Positions 49,905-64,000 of a DNA stretch of 64,000 nucleotides are shown one piece after another. The notes under the pieces were generated by a model. That model was given only the letters and a program-made list of their open reading frames with translations, was not told where the DNA came from and searched no databases. The stretch is from Punica granatum (lineage: Eukaryota; Streptophyta; Magnoliopsida; Myrtales; Lythraceae): the NCBI RefSeq assembly GCF_007655135.1, contig NC_045132.1:27088354-27152353 (forward strand). Direction: 5' to 3'. Positions within the stretch are counted from its first letter, which is position 1, and every line of letters begins with the position of its first letter. Both the position numbers and the translations under genes were made by a program.

Positions 49905-49966
49905 AGGGCCCACAGAAGCCCAACAGTGCCGGCCCACTTCTGATTTTCATAAGCCCACTGGGCCTG
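49905..49966. promoter_or_regulatory. Cluster of site II motifs (GGCCCA/TGGGCC)
   Basis: Five RGCCCA/TGGGCC words occur within 60 bases: 49907, 49917, 49931, 49952 and 49959. In plants these site II elements bind TCP factors and mark promoters of housekeeping genes. The cluster lies about 250 bases before a probable 5' UTR exon of the NEDD8 protease gene on the plus strand. Confidence 0.65.
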
Positions 49967-50204
49967 GCGCGGTTGGGGAGAGAATTTTCCGGTCTGGTCG
50001 ACCGGTCCAGATGATCTTCACTATGGACCGGCTCTGGAACTCTCTCCGGTTTGGCGATGTCGGAGCTCGTCTCCTTCCTCCCGTCCTCAGCTCAGCGTTT
50101 TCAACTGTTTGTTTGCTCCATCTTCTTTCAGTGATCACGCTTATCTGAGGCAGAAGAAGAAGAAGAAACCGACCTCTCGAAAAGCTACTTGTCTTGCAGG
50201 TTCA

Positions 50205-50873
50205 TGTAAGTCTCTCCAATCTCAATCCTCTGTGCTTCTCATGCCAGTGTGTCTTCTTGCTCTTCCGATCGTGTGCTGTTTTGAAAACTTCGGGAGGTGA
50301 GCTTCCTCCTTGTGAAGTCAATGGATATTCGATCTCCATTCGAGTTAAGTGAAATTTGTTCGTTCAGCTTGGACTTGATGAAACAGATGATACATCGGAT
50401 GCAGAGCAGAATACGTTGCCCTTTTTGCAAGGAGCAATTCATTAGTCTTGCTTGGCTATCCACGATGGTTCATCAAATTGTAGGCTCCGTGGATTGCGGG
50501 AAGGGTGTGAAGAGGATTGTAGCTTCTGTCCATCTCAGTGCTCGATTGGTCTGTGCTGCTATTTTGACATTAACCCAGTGCCAGTTAACTGTTTAATTGC
50601 CTTGTGTTTGTGGAGTACTGGTTGATGCTATGATTAGTTGCAATGTGGTCCTGGTTAGATTAGAGATCGCGTTCTATTAAACTGGTAATGAATGGAGTGC
50701 AAGTTCCTGACTCGATTAGCCTGGACGATTTCTTTGATTGTTGTGCTTGTATGATCGATAATGGCACTGGCTTCATCTTCGACCACCTCGGGGGTCAGGA
50801 TATCTCTAGAAATGGGCTATCACCATTCGACTGAAGTGTTTGCCTGAACATGCTCGGTTTTGTTTGTGCTGCA
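50205..50873 (+). other. Probable 5' UTR intron of the NEDD8 protease gene
   Basis: A good donor (TTCAT|GTAAGTC, about 50206) and a good acceptor (TGTGCTGCAG|ATTTC, about 50874) bound a T-rich, non-coding stretch just upstream of the start codon. A leader intron here would explain the gap between the site II cluster and the coding exon; transcripts are needed to confirm. Confidence 0.5.
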
Positions 50874-50931
50874 GATTTCAAACTTGCTAAGGAAATAATA
50901 TGGTCTGGTTTGCGCAGTAGAAATACAGACC

Positions 50932-51618
50932 ATGGGACACTCCTCAGCCGACGACAAGATTCTTAGCTACAATGATGTTGTGCTCAGGAGATCGGATCTG
51001 GATATTCTCAGTGGTCCATGTTTTCTCAATGACCGCATCATCGAGTTCTATTTCAGCTATCTCTCTTCGTCCCACCCTTCCGAGGACATTTTATTGGTGC
51101 CGCCTTCAATTGCCTTCTGGATCACAAACTGCCCTGATGCTGAGGACCTCAAAGACTTTGTGGCTCCTCTCAAGCTGTCCGATAAGGAACTCGTGATTTT
51201 CCCAGTCAACAACAATGATGATGTGGAACAGGCCGAGGGGGGTTCTCACTGGAGCTTGCTTGCGTACATGAGAAAAGCTAACTTGTTTGTGCATCACGAT
51301 AGCTCAGGAAGGATGAATGAACCATATGCAAGGCAACTCTATAAAGCTGTCATCAAGTATTTGAGCGTCTCTGGTTCGGTATCTGATGCAAAATTTCAGC
51401 ACTGGAGTGGTTCACCGCAGCAGTTGAATGGTTATGACTGTGGTTTGTATGTCACTGCAATTACGAGAACTATACTTGATTGGTTTGAAGACACTGAACA
51501 TAGAGACACAGGGGATTTGTGGTTTTGTGCAGTTAAGGAGAAGGGTACTCCATCAGTCGTCGCTGGTATGCGAAATGAGATTCTTCAGCTAATCAAGCGC
51601 GTGATGATCCCAGAGTGA
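50932..51618 (+). CDS. NEDP1: NEDD8-specific protease (DEN1/NEDP1/SENP8 type)
   Basis: A single uninterrupted coding exon of 228 residues. It is a C48 (Ulp1-like) cysteine protease: the His is in GGSHWSLL (residue 106), the Asp in FVHHDSS (123), the oxyanion Gln in PQQLNG (164) and the nucleophile Cys in NGYDCGLY (170). The short length and the N-terminal LSYNDVVLRRSDLDIL...FLNDRIIEFYFSYL fit DEN1/NEDP1 rather than the larger SUMO proteases. It removes NEDD8 from substrates other than cullins and can process its precursor; it is soluble. The ATG lies just after a probable leader intron. All catalytic residues are present, so it should be active. It is the only intact host gene on the plus strand. 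Confidence 0.95.
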   Translation: MGHSSADDKILSYNDVVLRRSDLDILSGPCFLNDRIIEFYFSYLSSSHPSEDILLVPPSIAFWITNCPDAEDLKDFVAPLKLSDKELVIFPVNNNDDVEQAEGGSHWSLLAYMRKANLFVHHDSSGRMNEPYARQLYKAVIKYLSVSGSVSDAKFQHWSGSPQQLNGYDCGLYVTAITRTILDWFEDTEHRDTGDLWFCAVKEKGTPSVVAGMRNEILQLIKRVMIPE

Positions 51619-53747
51619 GGTTAACTTGTCTTTTGACGTGATTCCTGCAAATCGTTCATTCGTTTCTTATCTCTTGTTCTGACGGTCCAGCTTGTACCTT
51701 AATATTGTCTGCCTTTTGTCTTCAAATAAATGTTGTTTCCCGTATATTCAAGATGTGATGCTGCAAAATGCCAATGCGGATCGATACTGCTTAATTGTAG
51801 TTCTTGTACTGTCATCCCATGTTGCCCTTGTTTCAGATTGTATATGGCAATTGCCAAAAGATTACCATTCATCCATCCGTAAATAGACTGGGTATTACCT
51901 TAGATCACCACCTTTCATTGGGCTACCGGAAATGAGTCCATTTGAGTTAGAAAAACGAGTAAACCATTTGTTGATATGCTGCATAAATGTTTGAAAGGGG
52001 TCAGCAATTTCACGACCTATGGAATTTTTCCTGGGATGAATTGTACAAGTGCCCGAGACTCAACATGCAAGATTGTAGCTGAGAAGGGTCAAATGAGACG
52101 CCATCTAAAATTGCATGAAAAAATAACCCGTTTGATAGTCATCTACCCTAGAAAAATTGATACCAGACATCTAGGACCAAAAAGGAAAACAATATATGAC
52201 TTTAAACTGACTACTCAATTCTCACTAGGCCCATGCGGAACAAATACTCACAATTGACCATTGCCTACTCTGACAAGAGAATCTTAAAGACCCAGTAAAC
52301 TCGAGGAAAAAGAAGAAAAGATTCGCAGCGAAATTCTCTCTCTTGGAGTACTACCATCAACCTGCAGACAGGAAAACAGAGATGTCAGCTAACTAAACAA
52401 ACCAGTGAAGGATGCAACGCTGGCAGTGAATAAATTGATTTTTGCATAATCTAAGGTGATTTTTCCAACAGTCTCCAGAGGCATAAAGTGGTAAGATACA
52501 AAGTGCTGCCAGCATTCAAGTCCAACAGAATGACCATTTTTTGAATTCGCTTTCAAGTCCAATTTGAAGACCACCTCTGCTTCCTCTTATTGTATAGTTA
52601 GTCGGTAGATACCGCATGAAAGTGTGGCTGCAACAATATAACCAGCCTGCCTCGAGAACAAGACCGAGCTTTAACTAATAGAGGGGGGAATCTCTGGCTG
52701 CAACAGTATAACCAGCTTGACTCGAGAGAATAAGACCGAGCTTTAAACTAATAGAGGGAGGAATCATAACTGACAAGGAAGTAAATTGAGAAAATAAAAG
52801 GTAAAACAAATCAATTAAGTTTCAAGTGGTATTCTTCGATTCGGAAGCACCCACTGATTTCGGCAACTTGGAATGGGATCAACTTGCTCTGACATTCAGA
52901 TAACAAGTTGCCATTACTTTTTTAGTTTTTCTTGCTTATAAAAGGAGACCTTTCATTCGGCAAGGAAAAAAAGAGCAGACTCCCTCAAGAGAATTTGAGT
53001 GAGTTAGAGAATGTTAGAGAGAAAGGATGTTGTGAGACCATGAAGGCTTTCAAAAGATGTATTTGATATATATAAAATAGAAGCCCGATTTTTGTATCAA
53101 CAATAACACGCCACAATACTAGTTTTGCAGTTATAAATTAAGACTGATGTCATGGTCCAGCAATTTAAGCATTATACCCCAGCAGACAGCCGAAGCAATC
53201 AGAGTCCAAAGTTAAAACACACGCAGACACACATCATGATATTCCATAGCAAATTTGTCCAGTCCTTATGATACCAAAGAAGAGGACCGCTGAAAGCAGA
53301 ACTCTATAAAATAGCACCACTAAAAATTCAACAGCAGGCATCACAGACAAAACAGCTAATTAACTGTAACCAACTTTTGACACATTTTGAATTTCATGCT
53401 TCCTGTTAAATCAAATCAATAATCAAAATCATGTTTCATCACTTGACCTGCTTCCCAATCCAAGATCAATCAATCCAGTTTCCATCACCGACTGAATTAA
53501 GAGTCACTACCCTATAAGTCATCATACTTTAGGAACCTTGACAGATGGGGAATTACACAGGGCCTCCGACCTAATATCCCTAACAAATAAGCAAGTGCAC
53601 TTTCACAACCAACTAAAATCCGTTCAGAAGTCCGCTTGCAAATGTGTAGGAAAAAGAAAAATCAAGGTTCTTATCACCCAACAAAGGTTGCACACCAAAG
53701 AGTGCAGTGCATAAAAAGAGGAGAATATTACCATGTCTGAGGCCCAT
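51619..53747. other. Convergent 3' ends of NEDP1 and the arogenate dehydratase gene
   Basis: No gene recognised between the two stop codons. It holds both 3' UTRs and filler, including a tandem duplication at 52625-52766. Confidence 0.45.
52625..52766. repeat. Tandem duplication of about 70 bp
   Basis: Two adjacent units start at 52625 and 52695 with TGGCTGCAACARTATAACCAG and run through AAGACCGAGCTTTAA...CTAATAGAGGG. They differ at several sites and by small indels. Confidence 0.85.
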
Positions 53748-56700
53748 TCAGATCATGCTGGTGTCTACTGGATAGCTCCCAAGGACCCTTAAGAATGTCG
53801 CAAACTCCTGCCAAATGAAAGACATCACATCAAAATCCAGTCAACAAATTGATTACTCTAAGATACTGGCCGTTGAAAAGCTGTACACACATGCAGATGC
53901 CTGAGGGCATTCTGAGCATTTTGATCAGCCATGGATGCTTCAAAGTCCACATAGAAAAGATAATCAAAGTATCTGTAGAAGAACATGAAAAGCATATGAA
54001 AGGTAAAGTTAGATCCTCAAGAACGATCTTGAGGTGTGTTTTCACAGAGCTCGTGACAGAAATCAAAAGTACATAGCTTCCGTTAAAAACAATTGCAGGG
54101 TGAAAAATTACTTTGGGGTCCCATTATTGTTATCATCTGATACTCGCAAACTTCTCTTCCGCAGGGGTCGACTTTCTATCTGGGAAAGCATATCAATGGT
54201 CATTCATTGTGAAAGGCTAAAAGCAGATAGAGAAGGCACAAGTACATTTGAAGCAGGGGAGAACCGACTTTAGTAAGATTGATTTGTCGTAAAGCAAAGA
54301 CAGCAAGAGCCTTGAAAAGCATTCCTGGACCCTCCTCAAGAGAGAAAACTATGCTTGTCTGAGACAAAAGAAAAAAATAAAAGAGTTATGATTAGAAGGT
54401 TGGGGAGTCATGGCATATAGAAAACAGTAACAGGGATATTATTAATTGATGGTTATGCAATCAAGACAGCTAACCTTGAAGGGTCTGTCAGTGCCTGGAA
54501 TAATAGGCTCCCTTGCCAGCATTAGGAACCGTGTAACATTATCAGAATCATCCTATAGATAAACAAGACATAAATAATAAGCGAAGACAATTGTGTAATC
54601 CAAACCATCAAGCAATAGCTCTGTTAAAGATAAAACCTGAATATCTTCCGCTAGAATGTTCAAGTCGTAGATTTTGGCAGCAGCAGCACTGGCAACAGCT
54701 CCAGAGTCTTTTAGTTTGTGGAAAGCAACATGCTACCGTATAAATTTGCAGTCAGCCAAAAATATTAGATAAAGAATAGCAACTACAGATTCATAACCTA
54801 TCCATAAGGATTACCAGCCAAATCCATCACTCAAAAAATGGAAGAAAAGAATTTCAGTGCTGTGGGTTGAATATAACAGGACACTGTCCTAAGCGATGAA
54901 TGGAAATTATTCGGTTTCAATTGGCTACTGTAAACCAATCAAATGAATCTCAAAAAAATTATATTAAAACGAATCTTGACAAAGCAAAAGTGAAAAATAT
55001 TGACATTAAAATATTCAAACATGACAGCAACTGCAAGGCTATCAGAAGATAAATGAGAATATCCACCAAATCTAAACTTAAAGCTGCATCAATAAGATAT
55101 GAAATATGAATAGGTAACAATTCTACATGTCGACATCATAGCCCAAGACAGGGACGGATACAGATCCTGATCTGACAAATAGCACATATTAAGCATTTGG
55201 CAACGAAGTTAAGTTTGATTTAATTTGATTTAGATTGATTTGAGGAAATGAAAACAAAAGTAGTTAAGAAAAGTATGTAAGAGAATTTGAAAAAGAAGAT
55301 AGAAAAGTAATGATTGTGTTGTTGAATTGAGAAAAAAAAGTGTAAAATTGAGGAAAAATGTTGAATAGTTGAGACAATTTAGTATTAAAAAATTAATTGT
55401 AATAATATATAAGAAAAAGTATAAGAGAGAGTTTGAAGAAAAAGACAAAAAAGTAATGATTGTGTTGTTGAATTGAGGGAAAAGTATACTTAAGTTAAAT
55501 TTAATTTTGTAAACAAACATAGCATAATAAAGTCCAGCTCAAAATGAGTGCTTCAATTAGCATAAGTTGCAGAGATGTTATTCCCCGAAAAATTGATGGC
55601 TTATAACAAACTTATGCTCACCTTTGCAGCACCAGCAGTATCATCCACTGCTTCTCTGACTAAGCTTAACTTCGTTAGTGTGTGCTCGCACTGAGCAAGA
55701 GCCTGTAAATTGCAGACATGATTAGAACTGTTCCTGTGGAAACACAAGAATTAAATCAAGTGCTGTACTGGTACCTGTGGATGGCTAAGAACTCGTTTGA
55801 GATCTTCAATTTTTACACCATGATTGGCTAATAAGCAATGCCTTACTGCAAGTTTCACCTCCCCGACTATATGCAAGTGGTGCCGAAGTAAAAGGTCATA
55901 GTTTCTGTGAATGCTTCCACCTAAAGAATTCTCTATGGGTAAAACTGCTCTGTCCACAATCCATCTCTCAACAGCCTGAAAGGCAGGAAGAATCCTATTA
56001 GCTGATAAATCTGTTTAGACTATTGAACAGAGCCATCAGACAAAACCCAGTCCATCAACCCCCCATGAACGCTGATGATGCTAATCCATGACTGGAAGTC
56101 TTATAAATCATGCTGATTTATGCACTCGTGTATTTACCAAGTTACCAGCCGGTCAGTTATTGTATACTTTCGATGTAACATAAACTTCACCAGCTTTGAT
56201 AAGAAGAACGTCTCTCGCCAACAAGAAGTGTCTAGTCCAAGTAAGCTCTTTACCAGATTGAGGTTACCCCCCATATGTTTGAATAATTTCCACCACAAAT
56301 AAGGTAACTCAGAAATATCCTCATTCCAGCAAAAAGAGAAGGTAAAAAGAACTCTAATAAGACCATAGTGGGAGATGGTCCTCAAACATAGTGGGCGTGA
56401 TACTTTAATGCAAGAAGCAGCTTCACCATCAATGCAGCTGAATGAATGCATCACCCAGGCCCCGATGAGAAAATGACAAGAAAGAAAGAATAAATGCATC
56501 ATCAGTTCTCAAGGCCATTCAGAAGGGGGCAAAAAACATACATATGCACAGCGAAAGGCTGCCAAGAGTCGATTAAAATATGAGAATAACATATATCCAA
56601 ATTACATGGTAGTAATAAACAATACAATATTTTTTATCCATCCAAAAAACAATAGAACAGGGCTCGAGCAATTACTTCAAATGCAGTATCGAACTGTTCA

Positions 56701-57433
56701 CAGGGTACTGCTTCACAGTTTGGGTATGCTTTCTCTGCTGCCGATTCGCTGTATGCTCCTCCAACACCCTGTAATGTTAAAACCATTATTGGACTGTGCT
56801 TATACATGAACACCTTCGTCTATGAAACATTAGCAGATTGTGCTCTACAACATATGAGATGATCAGAATACGTTGCACACACAACATGAGATTCTACTCT
56901 ACAACAGGAGTCGATGCAGCTCGCCGGAGGAGTATACCTGGTAAGCAACTCGAAGGCGGGATCCATCAGAGACCGAATTGGAGCAATCAGTTACAGAGAG
57001 AGGTTCTATCAATCACAAATGAAAAAACTATTGATTACTGAAACTGGTACCAGCGGGATCATCATAGCATCAATCTCGATCAAAACCACATCCATAACAT
57101 TTCAGATGCACCGAAACAATTCATCAGCTAACAGTGAAACGGAAGGTCCATACTCGGAAGCGAGTTCAGGTCCTTGGTGATCCCGTCGCATGAGAACTCC
57201 TTTAGCACTCCCGCTCCGTTCAGCGCCAAAGCCTGAGCCTTCACAATCCTCTTTCTACCGCCCTCACCGGGGAGAGAAGGCGCCACTGCGAGAGCCACGG
57301 GCCGCCGCCGTGTCTGGCAGGAAGGAAGGGCGGCGTTGACCGTCCCCCGCCAGTGGCGGTCAAGCGTCGAGGATTTGCAGGGAATCCGGAGCTGCATATG
57401 AGTCAAGGGAGATCCAGCCGTAGTGCTTCCCAT
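53748..57433 (-). CDS. ADT: Plastid arogenate/prephenate dehydratase, ADT2-like, 11 exons
   Basis: Exons: 57154-57433, 56938-57005, 56676-56768, 55775-55975, 55622-55702, 54637-54732, 54475-54552, 54269-54358, 54112-54179, 53891-53972, 53748-53807; 398 residues in one frame. The Ser/Arg-rich first 90 residues look like a chloroplast transit peptide. The prephenate dehydratase domain starts at RLRVAYQ (about 110), includes [22 protein letters not shown] and the catalytic TRF motif in NVTRFLML (about 280). The ACT regulatory domain follows with the ESRP motif at 331-334, where phenylalanine binds. It converts arogenate (and perhaps prephenate) in phenylalanine synthesis. Many introns fit the ADT1/ADT2 type rather than the intronless ones. 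Residue 119 is Gly where most have Pro (GVGGAYSE). A family B MITE sits in intron 5. The ATG at 57433 was chosen because the frame upstream offers only TTG. Confidence 0.95.
55201..55520. mobile_element. MITE, family B copy 3, in an ADT intron
   Basis: AT-rich segment of about 320 bp related to the elements at 17715 and 24377. It contains the block AAGTAATGATTGTGTTGTTGAATTGA twice (near 55300 and 55450), so it carries an internal duplication and is longer than its relatives. It lies in the intron between exons 5 and 6 of the dehydratase gene. Confidence 0.72.
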
Positions 57434-57539
57434 CGGCGACGGCGCTGGAGCTGCTGACAACCTCAGGGAGAGAGAGGAGCGGGAACGGATTTTTGGGGAG
57501 TATATAAAATGCCACAGGCGTTACCGTCGAGGTTTCATA

Positions 57540-57850
57540 CTGCTTCGGTCGGTGGGACCGTGGGAAGACAGCGCGTGAAATTGCGCGTGACGTCTGGCCC
57601 CAGTTAGCGGACCTTCTTGTCAGATGACTCCTACGAACTTGCCATTTATTTATTTATTTTAAATTAATTTTTAAATTTTTAATTCGGGCCAGATGATAAT
57701 CCAACTCCATTAATGACCATCGAGACAACTGCAATTATGACACCTGGTTCTGGTTGAGGTACAAGCAAAACTGGTGGAGCTAGAATGGGCCCTGGGCCGA
57801 GCCGATGCAGGCCGTTGATGGTAGATGGGCCCATTACGTAGGCTGAAGGA
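57540..57850 (-). promoter_or_regulatory. Upstream region of the arogenate dehydratase gene
   Basis: Site II words occur near 57784-57797 (ATGGGCCCTGGGCC) and 57824-57833 (ATGGGCCCAT), 350-400 bases upstream of the start codon. This fits a housekeeping or primary-metabolism promoter. The rest has no coding signal. Confidence 0.5.
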
Positions 57851-58449
57851 GGTGCGGTCCAAAATCCAACAAATTTTGGGAGCAATTTACCCCCCTGAAT
57901 TTATATGTAACATGTGTAATTCAGACTACTCCTATGGGAATCTCCCATTCGATCGAGGGCGAGGGCCGCATAAGTCTTTTTCGTATATTCGCAGCTCCTG
58001 ATAGAAAGTCCTTTCGAGTCTCCCCACTAATTTATATTTAAACTTTTTTTTTTCGATTTTTCATAATGTATTTGCAAATTTATTGGGCATTTCCAAAAAG
58101 ACTTACAATATATCATATATATTATGTAATAACTATGAAAAAAAATTTACATTTTAAAAAAATTGGCAATAAATTTTAGAGCAATATTAGAGCAATATAT
58201 TCACAACCAGCTACATACAAGATTATATATATACTGTATTTGTCTCTGCAAGGACTGACTAGTTTGTGTTCAGTCGCCTCACCTTCACATCACTATAGCC
58301 ATTGGGAGTGTATTTTTTTAGAGTATGGAGATCAAAGTGCAGTACCATTCAATCGAGGGCATCAAGAACATTATTTTTTCTGTTCATTAATACATATTTA
58401 GCACACAATCACAACATAAAAAAGAGAGAAGCCATCTACAGAATCTACA
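57851..58449. other. Short spacer between the ADT promoter and the Pol III relic
   Basis: AT-rich, no feature recognised. Confidence 0.4.
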
Positions 58450-58489
58450 AAAGGAACCTCACCAGCTGTTTTGGTTTGATTTTTGGAGT

Positions 58490-61380
<2,891 letters not shown>

Positions 61381-62445
61381 CATCAAGCCAAATTGGAAAA
61401 GGACCAGACCAGGTACAACTCCTGCCATGGCTTAAAAAAGTTCCTTTTTTTTTTTTTGGTTTTCCCGAACATCATGTGTTATCTCTAACATATTTGTGTA
61501 TTTAGATTCCACTTAAGCATCTTCTTTCGTACTTTTCTTGGAGGTGAAACTTACGAGACTTTGAGATAATCACTAATGTCTAATCTGAAAAGTTAACCAT
61601 GTTGATTATTGATATGGCTTACTTATTTCGTACTCAGTTCCTATAGGTTGAATTATTTTTGAAGCCTTGACACTTGGAACTAATTGAATGCCCCTCTGAG
61701 ATAATGTTAGATTTTGAGGCTGGATTTTGAATTAGTATCTATGTGAGATCTGGAGGTGACTACTAATCATTCTAGATACAGCAAGCGTATTATCATTTAT
61801 GAAATTAGAAAACCAAAAATACATGGAGAACAATAACTGACTGTAATCAGCCATTTGCTTCCCAAAAAGGAAAGAGGAGAGCGAAACTCAGTATACTGTA
61901 GAAGCATAGAAAGGAATTAAATCAGCACTTTATTAAGACTTATTAAGAAAATCTCATGATCTCACCCATTAAGAAAAAAAAAATGATGGGTCCATGTAAC
62001 ATGACAAGGAATCATGGGATTACATTTGGTACCTTCACTTCAAGTATCTAGTACTTTTACTATCCATAATTAGTGCAAGTGTTTGTGACTTTTATTTTAT
62101 TTAGTATTAATTCAAGTATTTAATATTTTGTAAAGTCCATCGCTCAGGAATAGTAAAAACGCTGCACACTTGACTGAAAAACCAAATATATCACCCTAAC
62201 CTATGTCATGTTAGAATTTCCAAAGATGAAAAGGCTAGAAAATTTAATTTACAGACAACACCTATGATTCTCTGCAGTCAGTTCTTTTCTGAGATAAATC
62301 TTCGTAGTTTTGTCTATCCATGAGAACTAGTTGGAATCCGTCAGTTTCTTCCCATTTGTCCCGCAATTTTCTTTTACGGCATATGGTACTGAATCCTTCT
62401 ATAGATGCCGTAATACGGAGGGTGGGATTTTAACAGTATTGTGCT
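61381..62445. other. Spacer between the Pol III relic and the RBOH gene
   Basis: No gene seen. The part next to 62446 is probably the RBOH 3' UTR. Confidence 0.45.
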
Positions 62446-64000
62446 CTAAAAGTTCTCCTTGTGAAAATGAAACCGGGTGGAAGAATTTCGGCTAAATTCG
62501 TGGCAGAGATTCTTTAACGGTTTTGTTAGTGTCGGGCTTCCACAGTAGAACACACCTGCAATAAAATCATAAGGCGAGTATGAGAGCCGTAGAATTACAG
62601 TTTATCATGTTCAAATTAAAAAGACATAGCGAAAACATAAAACTCGATTGCTACCTATTCGAGAAGACAGGTGGGCACTTGCCAACTGAGAAAAAACTTT
62701 TCTCCAGTTTGGCCTGGCGAAATGCGTTCTTATCTGTCACATACACACACGTCAATCAGTACGTGGGAGCGTGAAGTAAAATCCCGACATTTCACTAGTT
62801 TTCTTCGATACGGGAAAATTAGATGTGTTTGATTTTACCCGACTATCAGAGACAATGTCAAGGCCGTTCTTTGCATTCTGGATCTTCTGAACCATTGCAA
62901 TGAGTGCCGACCGAGCATCTCCCTCTTCATAAACGCTCGTCAAATAGTTGTGCATTTCTATCTTATGCTGCAGATTGAATTTTTTATTTGATTGGACCCA
63001 TTATTCGAGTTAATTTGGACTTCTCAAGGCGATGCAAATCAATTGAAATAATGAAATTCAAAATCTTCAGTGCTATTCATAACCCACATTGAGATCATAG
63101 TCAGCGATATCATCCATCACGCCCTTAAACCACTCAAACGAGCCCTGCTCCCTCGTCACCCAGTAAAAGTAGGCCTTCTCAGCTGCCTTCCTGTTTGCTC
63201 CCGATAATTGACTCTGCCAAATTACTCCCGTTAAAGCATGAGTATACCGAAACAAATACTTCTCGAGTATATAACACGAATTCGTCCTCTTTCCACTCAC
63301 ATTGACTGTTTCGTGAGGCCTGATCTGGTTTAGCAGATCCTTTATGATGCTGACGAAGGGAGTTGCGCCGATTCCTAGCCCAATAAGCAAGAGAATGTCG
63401 TACTTCTTGTAGTTCTGAGCAGGAGCACCATACGGTCCCTTTATGAGAATCCTTGGAAATCTGCGATAACACACATGTGAAACTAACGAAACTTGTGATG
63501 ACATTCCATCAAAAAAAAGCTTGATTATCCCGAACATTCCAGTCACCTTGCTTGTGACGAATTGTAATTGCTTGGGAATGCTTTAGTTTCTAGTCTTGTT
63601 AGACTGTCGCTTCTCTGCTGTTTCTCCTGCAGCTCACAGACCTGATAAAAATAGTGGACAGTGATAAAATTCCGATAATTGTAGTCCTCTTGAGCAGTTA
63701 CCAAATGTCCTGTAGTTGATAAAATGTTGGCATCGTATCTCACCTTTGCAAATTGGTTTTTGAGCTCGGTGGTCCAGTCCCCTAGAGTTCGTATGTGGAC
63801 ACTCAAGTAGTCGTCTCCTGGGGCGGAAGTGATTGAGAAAGGGTGCCTGCAGTTTAATTAGCCAAAAGCCGAGTAGTTCGATTTAAATAATATCTTCAGT
63901 TATATTTTGAGAGCTTCAGGATTCAACTAGTTACCACTCGAAGCCTGATATATTGGGGCACTTCAGGAACATGTACATCCCGCTATAGTACTTGAATCCT
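62446..64000 (-). CDS. RBOH: NADPH oxidase (RBOH), C-terminal part, cut by the window edge
   Basis: Eight exons are visible: 63935 to beyond 64000, 63744-63846, 63547-63641, 63301-63460, 63088-63213, 62839-62967, 62655-62733, 62446-62555. They encode the FAD-binding end ([30 protein letters not shown]) and the NADPH-binding lobe ([64 protein letters not shown]), with the terminal CGSP...FHFHKENF. The N-terminal EF-hands and haem-carrying membrane helices lie to the right of the window. The enzyme moves electrons from NADPH across the plasma membrane to make superoxide. Exon 6 is best joined with acceptor CTGCAG at 62968, giving YDLN-HKIEMHN. All conserved motifs in the visible part look intact. 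Which RBOH it is cannot be told from this part. Confidence 0.94.

Noticed and set aside
56134..56502. 122-residue minus-strand frame in ADT intron 3
   Set aside because: No domain; the intron boundaries and the continuous ADT frame around it explain the region.
62839..62955. Acceptor at 62957 for the RBOH exon beginning EMHN
   Set aside because: The acceptor CTGCAG at 62968 gives the full family-length junction YDLN-HKIEMHN, so it is preferred.

Overview
This window is nuclear DNA of a flowering plant, most likely a eudicot. It holds multi-exon genes with GT-AG introns, plant-type families (Dof, LOB-domain, RBOH, plant arogenate dehydratase, VHA-a), AT-rich spacers full of microsatellites, and plant transposons (LINE, TRIM, Helitron, hAT, MITEs). 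I cannot name the species from sequence alone.

Layout. 1-2.3 kb: no gene seen. 2.7-6.5 kb (-): membrane-anchored alpha/beta hydrolase, six exons. 7.4-10.5 kb (-) and 14.9-17.5 kb (-): a head-to-tail tandem pair of RBR-type E3 ubiquitin ligases carrying a degenerate RNase H-like domain, with identical four-exon structure. The spacer between them took up a 646-bp inverted-repeat element and a 581-bp hAT-like element with an exact 8-bp target duplication. 20.2-20.9 kb (-): LOB-domain transcription factor. 22.8-26.9 kb (+): decayed LINE split by two MITEs. 29.2-30.1 kb: TRIM retroelement with three LTRs and a perfect outer target duplication. 31.0-32.6 kb: non-autonomous Helitron. 33.1-34.3 kb (-): Dof zinc-finger factor. 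36.3-42.1 kb: gene-poor, with a Tourist-like MITE and a 36-base G run. 42.1-47.6 kb (-): complete 18-exon V-ATPase subunit a. 50.9-51.6 kb (+): NEDD8-specific protease behind a cluster of site II promoter motifs. 53.7-57.4 kb (-): 11-exon plastid arogenate/prephenate dehydratase. 58.5-61.4 kb (-): decayed fragment of the RNA polymerase III largest subunit gene. 62.4-64 kb (-): 3' part of an NADPH oxidase (RBOH) gene that runs off the right edge.

The genes do not form an operon or an obvious metabolic cluster; this is ordinary plant genome with independent transcription units. All intact host genes except the NEDD8 protease lie on the minus strand. The most informative features are the tandem RBR duplication, the three-LTR TRIM, the Helitron with clear termini, the MITE nesting in the LINE, the Pol III subunit relic and a GC-AG intron in the V-ATPase gene. 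I found no convincing undescribed biological system. Exon limits were read by hand from splice signals and frame continuity and have not been checked against transcripts.
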